Part shown: in pieces, positions 46,362 through 55,302 of the stretch | How the letters are laid out: every line of letters starts with the position of its first letter | Numbering within the stretch: position 1 is the first letter of the stretch | Assembly (NCBI RefSeq): GCF_013391475.1 | Contig: NZ_JACBAZ010000003.1 | Span: forward strand, 124,001 to 188,000 | DNA length: 64,000 nucleotides | Reading direction: 5' to 3' | Source: Oceaniferula marina | GTDB taxonomy: Bacteria; Verrucomicrobiota; Verrucomicrobiia; Verrucomicrobiales; Akkermansiaceae | Program-made: the position numbers and the translations under genes | The notes under the pieces: model-generated | What the model was told of the DNA's origin: nothing | The model's database searches: none | Seen by the model: the letters and a program-made list of their open reading frames with translations, nothing else

Positions 46362-46768
46362 ATCGACTCCTTTTCATCTTGTTTCCCGCGCGCCCGTTCG
46401 TCGTTCCATAAATGCTCCAGCCCCTCATCACTCAGACCCATCCTCCGCGACAAGAGAAGCACCTGCTCGATCGCTTCCCTCACCGGCCGTTCGCGCTCCT
46501 CCTTGCTCATCCCCTCCGCATCAGGTAAAGCCGCAACAAACACCCCCTTGCCGTGCTGACTGAAAATCACCCCGTCATGCTCCAACTCCTGATACGCCTT
46601 CACCACCGTGCCCGGATTGACCGCGACCTGCTTGGCCATCGCCCGAATCGATGGCAGCTTGTCCCCCTCCTTCAATACACCTGCATGACGGTATTCACTG
46701 ATCTGCTCCATAATTTGACGATAGGCAGGAACACCCGTCTGATGATTGATCTGTAAATATAATCCCAT
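46358..46768 (-). CDS. GntR family regulator, YtrA subfamily
   Basis: A 136-aa short GntR regulator. Residues 10-75 are the winged helix (PAYRQIMEQISEYRHAGVL, LPSIRAMAKQVAVNPGTVVK, YQELEHDGVIF), followed by a brief helical tail without a ligand domain, as in the YtrA subfamily. It is the first gene of the ABC operon. A perfect inverted repeat (46795-46818) lies just upstream and is a natural candidate for its operator; it would repress its own operon. Confidence 0.92.
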   Translation of the reverse strand: MGLYLQINHQTGVPAYRQIMEQISEYRHAGVLKEGDKLPSIRAMAKQVAVNPGTVVKAYQELEHDGVIFSQHGKGVFVAALPDAEGMSKEERERPVREAIEQVLLLSRRMGLSDEGLEHLWNDERARGKQDEKESI

Positions 46769-46794
46769 AATTGCGCTGCGCCCCTGTGATGTTC

Positions 46795-46818
46795 ACTGTA
46801 TTACAACACCGATACAGT
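46795..46818. promoter_or_regulatory. Operator candidate of the GntR-ABC operon
   Basis: ACTGTAT (46795-46801) and ATACAGT (46812-46818) are exact reverse complements 10 nt apart, 26-50 nt upstream of the GntR start codon. Position and symmetry suit a YtrA-type dimer. Function inferred. The remaining 46819-47064 stretch shows no gene other than the rplU leader. Confidence 0.65.
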
Positions 46819-47064
46819 TAAAGCAAGGGCAATCTTCTCGATTTAAGCTTTGAGACTGTAAATCAATTGCTTACATCTGATTGAGGCGGTACATTCCCGT
46901 AACCTCCTGTCTGGGCTGAAGATTTTCAAGGATGGCAAAACTTTTTAAAATAAGCCAAAAAATCTGCTTGCCCGTTTGGCATTATTGTGGTGAATTCCCG
47001 CCCCCGCAAGGAGCGCAAGGTGTGTTCCGACGGATTTTACGCATTTAAGCAAGGAGATATTCCC

Positions 47065-47376
47065 ATGGCATACGCAGTTTTCAAAACAGGTGGTAAACAA
47101 TACCGCGTTCAAGAAGGTGACAAACTCGACGTCGAAAAAATCGACGCTGAAGTGGGTTCCGAAGCTACATTTGAAGAGGTTCTGCTCGTCAACGACGGCA
47201 GCGCTACCACCGTGGGGACACCGACTGTTGACGGTGCCAAGGTGACCGCCAAGGTGGTTGACCAGTTCCGCGGCAAAAAAGGCGTTGCCTTTAAATTCAA
47301 GCGTCGCCAAGGTTACCACAAGACCAAAGGCTACCGTCGTCACCTCACCAAACTGGAAATCACCAGCATCAGCTAA
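47065..47376 (+). CDS. rplU: 50S ribosomal protein L21
   Basis: A 103-aa ribosomal protein beginning MAYAVFKTGGKQYRVQEGDK. ATG 47065 is chosen because AAGGAGA precedes it by 7 nt; an upstream GTG-type frame from 46987 is not needed. The C-terminal KRRQGYHKTKGYRRHLT block is diagnostic. L21 binds 23S rRNA and L20 in the large subunit. It is followed by rpmA after 68 nt, as usual. No L21 leader motif was identified with confidence. Confidence 0.98.
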   Translation: MAYAVFKTGGKQYRVQEGDKLDVEKIDAEVGSEATFEEVLLVNDGSATTVGTPTVDGAKVTAKVVDQFRGKKGVAFKFKRRQGYHKTKGYRRHLTKLEITSIS

Positions 47377-47444
47377 GCTAGCATCTGGCGCATCCCCTGA
47401 GGGAAGCGCCACCATTATCATCAACCTCAACCAACTTTTATTCC

Positions 47445-47699
47445 ATGGCTCATAAGAAAGGACAAGGTTCCGTTAAAAACGGTCGCGACTCACGCAGCAA
47501 ACGCCTCGGTGTGAAAAAATTCGGCGGTGAGAAAGTCGTCGCCGGCAATATCATCATCCGTCAGCGTGGCACCAAGTGGCACCCCGGCACCAACGTTTAC
47601 ATCAGCAAGGATCACACGATCCACGCTCAAGTTGAAGGCAACGTCTACTTCGACAAAGGTGGCCGCCGCGTCAACGTCAAGCTTGCCGAAGCGGTCTAA
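47445..47699 (+). CDS. rpmA: 50S ribosomal protein L27
   Basis: An 84-aa ribosomal protein of the large subunit near the peptidyl transferase centre. The N-terminus [16 protein letters not shown] needs no processing, unlike the Firmicutes form. [19 protein letters not shown] and the ending [13 protein letters not shown] are typical. It follows rplU in the usual pair; the usual third gene obg is not here. A terminator follows at 47731-47764. Confidence 0.98.
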   Translation: MAHKKGQGSVKNGRDSRSKRLGVKKFGGEKVVAGNIIIRQRGTKWHPGTNVYISKDHTIHAQVEGNVYFDKGGRRVNVKLAEAV

Positions 47700-47730
47700 T
47701 TCGACCCGCTTCAATCATACCATTTTCAAG

Positions 47731-47764
47731 ATCCCTGTCGGCACTGTCCGGCAGGGATTTTTTT
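47731..47764 (+). terminator. Terminator of rplU-rpmA
   Basis: ATCCCTGTCGG pairs with CCGGCAGGGAT (one wobble) around CACTGT, followed by a T run. Confidence 0.93.
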
Positions 47765-47906
47765 GTGCTGTTTTCTCCGCTTTGACCAGCCGAAGATGAA
47801 GCTTCCGCAAAGAGTCGGATGTTTTTGAAACTCCGATGAAAGAGACAAAGGAGAGCCCACGGTATAGGTAACGTTAGGGCTCATTTTTACACAGCACACC
47901 AGCACC

Positions 47907-48926
47907 ATGACCACACCCACTGAAGCCGGCGACAAGGAAGCCGTAGAAAAACTGCACAGCGCTTACGAGCGCATGAAGGAAGAAATCTCACGCATCATCG
48001 TTGGCCAAAGCGAGGTGGTTGAACAGGTCCTGATGGCCATCTCCTGCCGGGGGCACGCGCTTCTGGTCGGTGTCCCGGGACTCGCCAAAACCTTGCTGGT
48101 CTCCACACTCAGTGAAGCCCTCCACCTCAGCTACAAGCGGATTCAATTCACCCCGGACCTGATGCCCTCCGACATCACCGGCACCGACGTCCTGGAGGTG
48201 GACCAGGCAACCGGACGCCGGGACTTCCGCTTTGTCCACGGTCCGATCTTTGCCAATATGGTGCTCGCCGATGAAATCAACCGGACGCCACCCAAAACCC
48301 AGGCATCCCTGCTCGAGTCCATGCAGGAACACCATGTCACCGTCGGTGAAAGAACCTTCCCTCTACCCAACCCCTTTTTCGTGCTCGCCACCCAAAACCC
48401 GATCGAACAGGAGGGCACCTACCCACTACCCGAGGCCCAGCTCGACCGCTTTCTGTTTAACATCGTCGTCGATTACCCCAGCGCCGAAGAAGAACGCGAA
48501 ATCATTCGCAGGGTGACCAGCCCGAGCGAGGCCCGCGTCGAGCCCCTGATGACGGCCGAGGACATCATCACCCTGCAGTCCATCGTCAAGCGGGTGCCGG
48601 TCGGAGATCACGTCATCGACTTTGCCGCGGATCTCGCCCGTGCCACCCGCCCGAAATCCCCGGAATCTCCATCCTTCGTCAAAGAAATGGTTGGCTGGGG
48701 AGCAGGCCCACGTGCCGGCATCAGCCTGATCGCTGCCGCCAAGGCGCATGCCGTGCTCAAAGGTCGATTCCATGCCACCACCGCGGATGTCATTGCGGTA
48801 GCCAAGCCCGTGTTACGCCACCGGGTGCTGACCACCTTCAATGCCGAAGCCGCAGGTGTGACGAGCGACGAGATCGTCACCATGCTGCTGAAAGAGCTCG
48901 CCCCCAAAGAGGACCTGCACGTTTAA
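47907..48926 (+). CDS. MoxR-family AAA+ ATPase
   Basis: A 339-aa AAA+ protein. Walker A is GVPGLAKT (55-62), Walker B is MVLADEINR with PPKTQASLLESMQEH after it, and the sensor segment is LATQNPIEQEGTYPLPEAQLD. This is the MRP subfamily of MoxR ATPases, which act as chaperones for VWA-domain partners. It is the first gene of the operon ending with the repeat protein at 59178; the next gene starts 66 nt downstream. The VWA proteins in the operon are its likely clients. Confidence 0.95.
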   Translation: MTTPTEAGDKEAVEKLHSAYERMKEEISRIIVGQSEVVEQVLMAISCRGHALLVGVPGLAKTLLVSTLSEALHLSYKRIQFTPDLMPSDITGTDVLEVDQATGRRDFRFVHGPIFANMVLADEINRTPPKTQASLLESMQEHHVTVGERTFPLPNPFFVLATQNPIEQEGTYPLPEAQLDRFLFNIVVDYPSAEEEREIIRRVTSPSEARVEPLMTAEDIITLQSIVKRVPVGDHVIDFAADLARATRPKSPESPSFVKEMVGWGAGPRAGISLIAAAKAHAVLKGRFHATTADVIAVAKPVLRHRVLTTFNAEAAGVTSDEIVTMLLKELAPKEDLHV

Positions 48927-48992
48927 GCACCCAGGAGGCAGACCACGGATCCACTACCCACACTTCCCGCACGCTTTCCACGCACGCAATTG

Positions 48993-49937
48993 ATGCCAAA
49001 CACTCTGGAAATTCCCGCAAGCATGTCCTTGCTCCCTACGGAGACCATGGCGGTGATGCGTCGGCTCGAATGGCTGGCACGCAAACGCATGCAAGGCACC
49101 CTGACGGGCAAACACAGCAGCCCCGACAAGGGGTTTTCTGTCGAATTTGCCGAACACCGGGAGTACAGCCCGGGCGATGATCCGCGCAACCTCGACTGGC
49201 GCGTGATGGCAAAAAACGATCGCAACGTCATCAAACAGTACATCGAGGAAACCAACCTCCGTACGACCGTCGCCGTCGATATCTCCGGCTCAATGCGTTA
49301 CCGTGGCGAACAGGCGAGCGAAATCGATGGAACCGCCAGGTCGAAATTCGAATACGCACGCTACCTCGCCGCCGCGCTGTCCTACCTTTACGTCAAACAA
49401 GGTGACGGTGCCGGCCTCGTTACCTTCGACCACATCATCCGCGACCAACTCCGCTGCGCCAGTCGCCCCAGCCAGGTGCGACGCATCCTCGACACCCTCT
49501 GGAACACGGAGCCCGGAACCGAAACCGAAGTGGCCAAGGTGCTGCACGAAGTGGCCGAGCGTATCCCCAAACGAGGACTCGTCATCCTGATCAGCGACTT
49601 CCTCGATGACCCGAAGTCCATGGTCGAGGCCCTGCACCACTTCGATTTCCGACAACACGAACTGGTCCTCTTCCATGTTCTTGCCGAGGAGGAACTAAGC
49701 TTCCCATTCAAAAACTACCAACGGTTCCGCGACCTTGAAGGGATTGAACCGATGCTCAAAATCGATCCTCAGGCGGTGCGTGCCGCCTATCTCGAACGTC
49801 TGCGCGAGTTTATCCAATCCATGGAAACCACCTGCGGCAAGCTGCGTGCCGATTACGTCCCGGTCAACACCCGCACCCCGCTCAGCGACACCCTGGTTCG
49901 CTATCTTGGCCGTCGCATGCACGCCCGCCGCTCGTAA
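48993..49937 (+). CDS. DUF58 domain protein
   Basis: A 314-aa protein from ATG 48993; a TTG codon precedes it. The conserved DUF58 block is FAEHREYSPGDDPRNLDWRV with KNDRNVIKQYIEETN (residues about 50-85), and TVAVDISGSMRYRGE starts a VWA-like MIDAS region. Family members pair with MoxR ATPases, as here. No signal peptide is seen. It ends 15 nt before the BatA-like gene. The biochemical role in the family is not established. Confidence 0.93.
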   Translation: MPNTLEIPASMSLLPTETMAVMRRLEWLARKRMQGTLTGKHSSPDKGFSVEFAEHREYSPGDDPRNLDWRVMAKNDRNVIKQYIEETNLRTTVAVDISGSMRYRGEQASEIDGTARSKFEYARYLAAALSYLYVKQGDGAGLVTFDHIIRDQLRCASRPSQVRRILDTLWNTEPGTETEVAKVLHEVAERIPKRGLVILISDFLDDPKSMVEALHHFDFRQHELVLFHVLAEEELSFPFKNYQRFRDLEGIEPMLKIDPQAVRAAYLERLREFIQSMETTCGKLRADYVPVNTRTPLSDTLVRYLGRRMHARRS

Positions 49938-49952
49938 CCATCCCACACCCCG

Positions 49953-52871
49953 ATGCTTTTCCTCAACTCCATACTTCTGGCCGGACTGGCGGGTGCGATG
50001 ATTCCGGTCATCCTCCATCTGATTCGCCGCCAGGCGGCCAAGCCGATGGACTGGGGCGCCATGCGCTTTTTATTCGACACCGTAGCCATGAGGCGACGGC
50101 GCATGGAATGGGAGGATCTCCTCCTGATGGTCACCCGCTGCCTCTTACTGGCACTCATCGCACTCGCAGTCGCACGCCCTTTTGTGCCCCCGAATTCGGC
50201 CGTCCCCTGGTTGGTCGTCATCCCACTCGTCTTGCTTGGCATGGCAGCTTTTGGGGGATCGTTTACCTTATCCGGGCGGAAATCAAGATGGCTACTCCGG
50301 CTCACCGGTCTACTCTGCCTGCTCGCTACAGCCGCAGCGATCATCATGGAACGGGAGCTCAACCTGAAACGCTTCAAACTCGCCAGTGGTCGGGATGTGG
50401 CTCTGATCATTGACGCGTCGAGCTCAATGACGCTCACCGACGGCACATCACCAAACAGCTTTACTCAAGCTGTCGAAGAAGCCAAGGAAGTGGTCAAACA
50501 AGCCCCCCGAGGCACAGCTTTCACCATCATCCTCGGCGGACCGGCACCAGAACTCAAGACGGCCACTCCTTTGACTCACCGCGCTGACGTGTTGGAAGTA
50601 CTCGAGCAAGTGCAAGCGGTCGGTGGCCCCTTCCGGGCACAAGACGCCATCAGTATGGCCACACTCAGTCTGGCCGATGGAGAAAATGCGAATAAAGAAA
50701 TCCTGGTCTTCAGCGATGGCCAACGCATCGGTTGGCGCACCGACAACCCGTCCGCATGGAGCTCGCTGGGCGATGTGCTTTCCTCCATGCCGCAGGCACC
50801 CAGATTGCTGATGCGGCAGCTGCCACCACCGCAGATCCTCCGAAATGTCGCCATTGCGGATATCTCCCTGTCGCGGGAACTCGTCGGAACCGACCGCCCA
50901 CTCGGGATCAAGGTCATGGTTGAAAACACAGGAACGGAAACCATCACCCCGGGGGAACTCAGCCTCCACATCGGCAAGCAGTCGCTCGAAGCCCAGGGAG
51001 TCGGGCAATTGATCCCGGGCCAGCAGGAAACCATCCACTTCCAGCATCAGTTTAAACAAACGGGGGCCCAGCTCATCCACGCCCGGATCGATACCGCCGA
51101 TGCCATTCCGGGGGACAACCACCGGGAACAGGTGGTTAACGTCCGCGAGTCCCTGCCGGTCCTCCTCATCGACGGCCACCCGTCCGGTGCCTTTTTCGAA
51201 CGTGCCGCCAGCTTTACCGCACTCGCGCTCACGCCAAATAGCCAGCCACTGAAATCCGGAAAAAGCACCTCCGGCTTCCTGATGGACCCCAGAGTTGTCC
51301 CGGCCCCCGAGATGGGCACCCTGGACAAGCTTCCGCGACGCGGCGTCATCGTGCTCGCCGATGTGCCCCGGCTGCCAAGCGATCTCGCCCGGAAGGTAGA
51401 GTCCTTTGTCGCCAGTGGCGGCGGGCTGTTGATCCTCGCCGGATCACGTGCCGACGCCTCATTCTACAACACTTGGCAGGGAGCCTCGGGCCCGGTCTCG
51501 CCAAAGCAGCTTGCAGCGGCCAGTGGCACGAAAGAAGAAGTCTCCCCCGCCCCGGACACCTTCGACCACCCGGCACTCGATCTCTTTTCCCGCGATAAAA
51601 AAAGCGACCTCAAGCAGGCCAATATCTCGCAGTTTCGCAAGGTGCAGGCGCATGTATCCCAATCCGCCAATCAACACGTCATCGCCCGCTTCTCCAATGG
51701 CGCTCCCTGGTTGATGAGCAAACAACACGGCCAAGGACGCGTGATGCTCGCCAGCTGTCGGTTTGACCGCTTCAGCGGCACTCTACCGTCCCGGGAATCG
51801 TTTGTTCCTTTCATCCACGAAATCATCACCTGGCTGGCGGGAACCGGCGATATTCAATTCAATCTTCCCGCACGCTGGAGCCCCCGCATCTCGCTTCCCG
51901 GCGGCAGCGGCCTGCTTGCCAGCTATTACGAGCAAACATCGATGCAAGGCTCACCACTGAGCCGCCAAATCCATTCTGTGGTCGATCTCAATGATTCCCC
52001 CCGACAAGACCAAGCAACCACCGAAGCCAAGGCTCGTGGGATTCGCTGGCATGGGCGGCTCCTACCACCAAGCAGCGGCGAGTACAAGATCACGATTGAG
52101 GGCCGGGGGAAATACAGCCTGAGCCTCGACGGCAAGCAGCTCTTCAGCAATGGGCAGAAGTCCGAGGCATCGGCAAACATCAACTTAAGCGCCGGGCAAG
52201 CAGTGCCCCTGCAACTCGACTTCTCAAAAACCGGCAACCCGCCCTCGCTTCGTCTCCTCTGGACCCCGCCCGGTGCGCCGTCCTCGCTCATCCCCCCTGA
52301 AGCGCTGCTGCCACCACGCGACCCGGACAGCGGATCCGATCTGGTGTTGGAAAAAACCACCGCCATTGACCCTCTCGGCGTCCAACGCAGCAGCACCCTG
52401 ACGCTCGGCGCCCGCGGTCCTTCTCTCAACATTGAGTGCCCCGCCATCCCGGGACTCTACCAGATCGTGGTTCCTCCCACCGCTGCCCAGCTACTCAACC
52501 AACAAGCCGGGACCACGATGCCCATGGTCGTCCGTCGGGACATCGAAGAAAGCCGCTACGAAGCACTCAATGACGATGATACAACCCTGATTTCCAAACA
52601 CATCGAAACCATCCCACTCCGTAATCAGGACGACATTCTCGCGGTGTTGAATGGCAAAGGGTTCGGGGAAGAACTCTGGAAGGTTTTTGCCATAGGTGCC
52701 CTGGTTCTCCTGGTTCTGGAAGTCGCCTTGACCCGTTGGATATCGAAATCCCGACGGGCCGGGGAAGAAGTCAAAATCGATTTTGCCATCGAGGCCGACC
52801 CACACAACCCACTGGTGCAGCCAAGCGGCTCCCTGGGCAAAGCCGTCAACGGGAAAGGAGACCTCCCATGA
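49953..52871 (+). CDS. BatA/VWA membrane protein with PA14-like domain
   Basis: A 972-aa inner-membrane protein. The N-terminal helix and BatA signature (LAGLAGAMIPVILHLIRRQA, WGAMRFLFDTVAMRRR) start it; another helix lies near 70-110. VWA with MIDAS sits about 147-290 (VALIIDASSSMTL). Residues about 395-640 are a glutamine-amidotransferase-like domain (LPVLLIDGHPSGAFFE) common in the family. Residues about 650-787 (LLASYYEQTSM, then SGEYKITIEGRGKYSLSLDG, SLRLLWTPPGA) look like a PA14 carbohydrate-binding domain, which is not usual in BatA. A final helix near 908-930 anchors the C-terminus. Its stop overlaps the next start. Confidence 0.88.
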   Translation: MLFLNSILLAGLAGAMIPVILHLIRRQAAKPMDWGAMRFLFDTVAMRRRRMEWEDLLLMVTRCLLLALIALAVARPFVPPNSAVPWLVVIPLVLLGMAAFGGSFTLSGRKSRWLLRLTGLLCLLATAAAIIMERELNLKRFKLASGRDVALIIDASSSMTLTDGTSPNSFTQAVEEAKEVVKQAPRGTAFTIILGGPAPELKTATPLTHRADVLEVLEQVQAVGGPFRAQDAISMATLSLADGENANKEILVFSDGQRIGWRTDNPSAWSSLGDVLSSMPQAPRLLMRQLPPPQILRNVAIADISLSRELVGTDRPLGIKVMVENTGTETITPGELSLHIGKQSLEAQGVGQLIPGQQETIHFQHQFKQTGAQLIHARIDTADAIPGDNHREQVVNVRESLPVLLIDGHPSGAFFERAASFTALALTPNSQPLKSGKSTSGFLMDPRVVPAPEMGTLDKLPRRGVIVLADVPRLPSDLARKVESFVASGGGLLILAGSRADASFYNTWQGASGPVSPKQLAAASGTKEEVSPAPDTFDHPALDLFSRDKKSDLKQANISQFRKVQAHVSQSANQHVIARFSNGAPWLMSKQHGQGRVMLASCRFDRFSGTLPSRESFVPFIHEIITWLAGTGDIQFNLPARWSPRISLPGGSGLLASYYEQTSMQGSPLSRQIHSVVDLNDSPRQDQATTEAKARGIRWHGRLLPPSSGEYKITIEGRGKYSLSLDGKQLFSNGQKSEASANINLSAGQAVPLQLDFSKTGNPPSLRLLWTPPGAPSSLIPPEALLPPRDPDSGSDLVLEKTTAIDPLGVQRSSTLTLGARGPSLNIECPAIPGLYQIVVPPTAAQLLNQQAGTTMPMVVRRDIEESRYEALNDDDTTLISKHIETIPLRNQDDILAVLNGKGFGEELWKVFAIGALVLLVLEVALTRWISKSRRAGEEVKIDFAIEADPHNPLVQPSGSLGKAVNGKGDLP

Positions 52872-55300
52872 TCCGCCCCATCGCCACCGCACTCGCCCGT
52901 ATCCTGATCGGCTTTTTCCTGATCCGGGGAGGATACGCCCTGCTCGGCCAGTGGCTCCAATTCGGGACCACCTGGTCGCTGACCACACTTGCACTCTGCG
53001 GCAGCCTCGCCGCAGAAACCATTTTCCAGTTATCCCGCTACGAACAAACGGTGGTTGCCTCACGCCGGGGTCGGATCTTGCTCGCTCTCCGATGGTCCGC
53101 TCTCGCCGGCCTGCTCTGGATGCTGTCCCAACCGGTGTGGAGCCGGATGGTCAAAAAAGAAATCAAACAGGAAGTGATCATTGTGATTGATGACTCCGCC
53201 TCGATGCACCTCACCGATGACGGCCAGTCGAATACCCGCCAGGAGATCGCCATCCAGGCGCTTGAGGCCTCGGGGCTCTCAAAACAATTGGAAGGTAAAA
53301 TGCGCGTCCGCACTCTGCGGGCCGCCCGTAAGGTGCTGGGCAACGATGAACAGGCGATCGAAGGATGGAACCAGGCAACTGACTTGGCAGGAGCGCTTGA
53401 CACCGTGCTCGACCAAGTTCCGGCCGACCAACTCGGCGGGGTGGTCCTCCTCAGTGACGGTCGCCATAACCGCCCCGGACGCGTGGAAGACATCGCCCGG
53501 CGTTTTGGCATCCTCGATGCCCCGATAGGAGTCCTCGCGGTTGGCGACGACGCCCCGCCTCGGGATGCCGCCATTTTATCCATCCAGTCACCGGATGCTG
53601 TCCACCTTGGGGATCGAATCCGGATCCAGGCCCGACTCAAGTTCGACGGATACAAAGGTAAAAAAACGAGCGTCCGACTCTACCAGGGGGAAACCTTACT
53701 TGAAGAACGGCCGGTCTCCATCCCTCAGGACAGCCACCGTGAAGAGATTCGCTTCCGCCACACCCCCGATCAACAAGGGATCACTTCCTACCGTTTGGAG
53801 CTCGCAGCCTTACCAGATGAACGGTTTTCCGACAACAACCGCTGGGCATTCGAAACCTCGGTCACCGATGCGCGGACCAATGTGCTGATCCTCGAATCCC
53901 ACCCGCGGTGGGAGTTCCGCTACCTCAGAAACCTGTTCTATGGTCGGGACAAGTCCATTCACCTGCAATACGTCCTCATGAACCCTGACCGGATTTCAGG
54001 GCAGGAAGACCAAGCGGTACACGCCTCCGCTGCCAGGCCCTTCGGCCAGGCCCAGGCAAACCGACTGCCGAAAGACGAGCAAGCATGGCGATCGTTTGAT
54101 GTCATCATTCTCGGAGACCTCCACCCGGACAGCCTGAACACCGATCAATGGAAGATTCTCGAACAGTGCGTTCAGCAGCGGGGAACCATGCTGATCACGA
54201 TCGCGGGCCCACGATGGATGCCCCACGCCCATCAAAACCCATCACTCGAACGCCTGCTGCCGATCCTCTACACTCCCAGCCAACGAAGCTACTTCCACAC
54301 CCGACAATCAGAATTCCAAATCCATCTGGCAAGCGCCGGACAATCCCACCCGATCAGCGCACAGTCCGACAGCCGACTGGAAAATGCCAGCATCTGGAGC
54401 CAATTTCCACGCCTCCGCTGGCGACATCCACTGGCCGGTGTCAAAAAGGGAGCCGAGGTGTTACTCATGGCCGGGCCTTCACAAACCCAGGCCCAAACAG
54501 CACCAAACAGCGCCAAACAACTCGACAAAGCGCTCGAAGCACTGAAACGGAAACGTGCCATCGAAAGCAACAATGCCCTGCTCGTCACCCAGACATACGG
54601 CAAAGGTAAAGTCGCCACCCTGCTCACCGACCGCATTTGGCGACTGAGGGAAGGCGTCGGCGACCAGCACCACCATCGCTTCTGGGGGCAACTCATCCGC
54701 TGGGGTGCAGGCCCCAACCTTCGCTCCGGCACTCCGGAAGTTCGCCTTGGCACCGATCAACTCACCTATTCAGGAGACGACCCCATCCAGATCATGGTCA
54801 GGCTCCGGGACAAACAACGCAACCCCATCAAGGACCCGGGACTGAAAGCCCATATCTGGAAACTGAGGAAAAAAGTTGCCACCGTGCCGCTCAGCTACGT
54901 CGAAGAGTCCCACGGTTTACACCAGGCGACAGCCCCGGCACTCGCGACCCCCGGCAGCTACCACATCACCCTGGAGAGTGAAAAATTGGATCCCAAACTT
55001 ACCGGCAACCGCCTGTCGAGTGTCCGCACCGTGATCCGGGTAGTGGGCAGCACCAGCCCGGTCGAGCTCTCCGAGACCACCCTCAACCGGCCACTCATGG
55101 AAAAGGTCGCCGAGCTTTCCGGCGGGCAGTTCACCACTCCGGATGATGCCAGCACCCTACCCTCCTTGTTTTTGACAGGTGACGAATCCCGTGAAGAGTT
55201 AAGAGAAACCTCTCTCTGGGATCACTGGCTGCTTCTCACCCTCCTGCTCATCATCTTCACCACCGAGTGGTCACTCCGCCGAAAACTCGGCTTGCCGTAA
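52868..55300 (+). CDS. VWA-domain membrane protein
   Basis: An 810-aa protein from ATG 52868, which overlaps the previous stop codon (ATGA). Two N-terminal membrane helices (to about residue 90) are followed by a VWA region beginning EVIIVIDDSASMHLTD (about 100-115, MIDAS-type DxSxS). A Gln-amidotransferase-like region follows near residues 320-600 (TNVLILESHPRWEFRYLRN). A last helix HWLLLTLLLIIFTTEWSLRR precedes the end. It is paralogous in layout to the BatA-like protein upstream but lacks the PA14-like part. It is probably a client or partner of MoxR. Confidence 0.88.
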   Translation: MIRPIATALARILIGFFLIRGGYALLGQWLQFGTTWSLTTLALCGSLAAETIFQLSRYEQTVVASRRGRILLALRWSALAGLLWMLSQPVWSRMVKKEIKQEVIIVIDDSASMHLTDDGQSNTRQEIAIQALEASGLSKQLEGKMRVRTLRAARKVLGNDEQAIEGWNQATDLAGALDTVLDQVPADQLGGVVLLSDGRHNRPGRVEDIARRFGILDAPIGVLAVGDDAPPRDAAILSIQSPDAVHLGDRIRIQARLKFDGYKGKKTSVRLYQGETLLEERPVSIPQDSHREEIRFRHTPDQQGITSYRLELAALPDERFSDNNRWAFETSVTDARTNVLILESHPRWEFRYLRNLFYGRDKSIHLQYVLMNPDRISGQEDQAVHASAARPFGQAQANRLPKDEQAWRSFDVIILGDLHPDSLNTDQWKILEQCVQQRGTMLITIAGPRWMPHAHQNPSLERLLPILYTPSQRSYFHTRQSEFQIHLASAGQSHPISAQSDSRLENASIWSQFPRLRWRHPLAGVKKGAEVLLMAGPSQTQAQTAPNSAKQLDKALEALKRKRAIESNNALLVTQTYGKGKVATLLTDRIWRLREGVGDQHHHRFWGQLIRWGAGPNLRSGTPEVRLGTDQLTYSGDDPIQIMVRLRDKQRNPIKDPGLKAHIWKLRKKVATVPLSYVEESHGLHQATAPALATPGSYHITLESEKLDPKLTGNRLSSVRTVIRVVGSTSPVELSETTLNRPLMEKVAELSGGQFTTPDDASTLPSLFLTGDESREELRETSLWDHWLLLTLLLIIFTTEWSLRRKLGLP

Positions 55301-55302
55301 AC

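Noticed and set aside
46945-47430. 161-aa minus frame over rplU
   Set aside because: Antisense shadow of a ribosomal protein gene.
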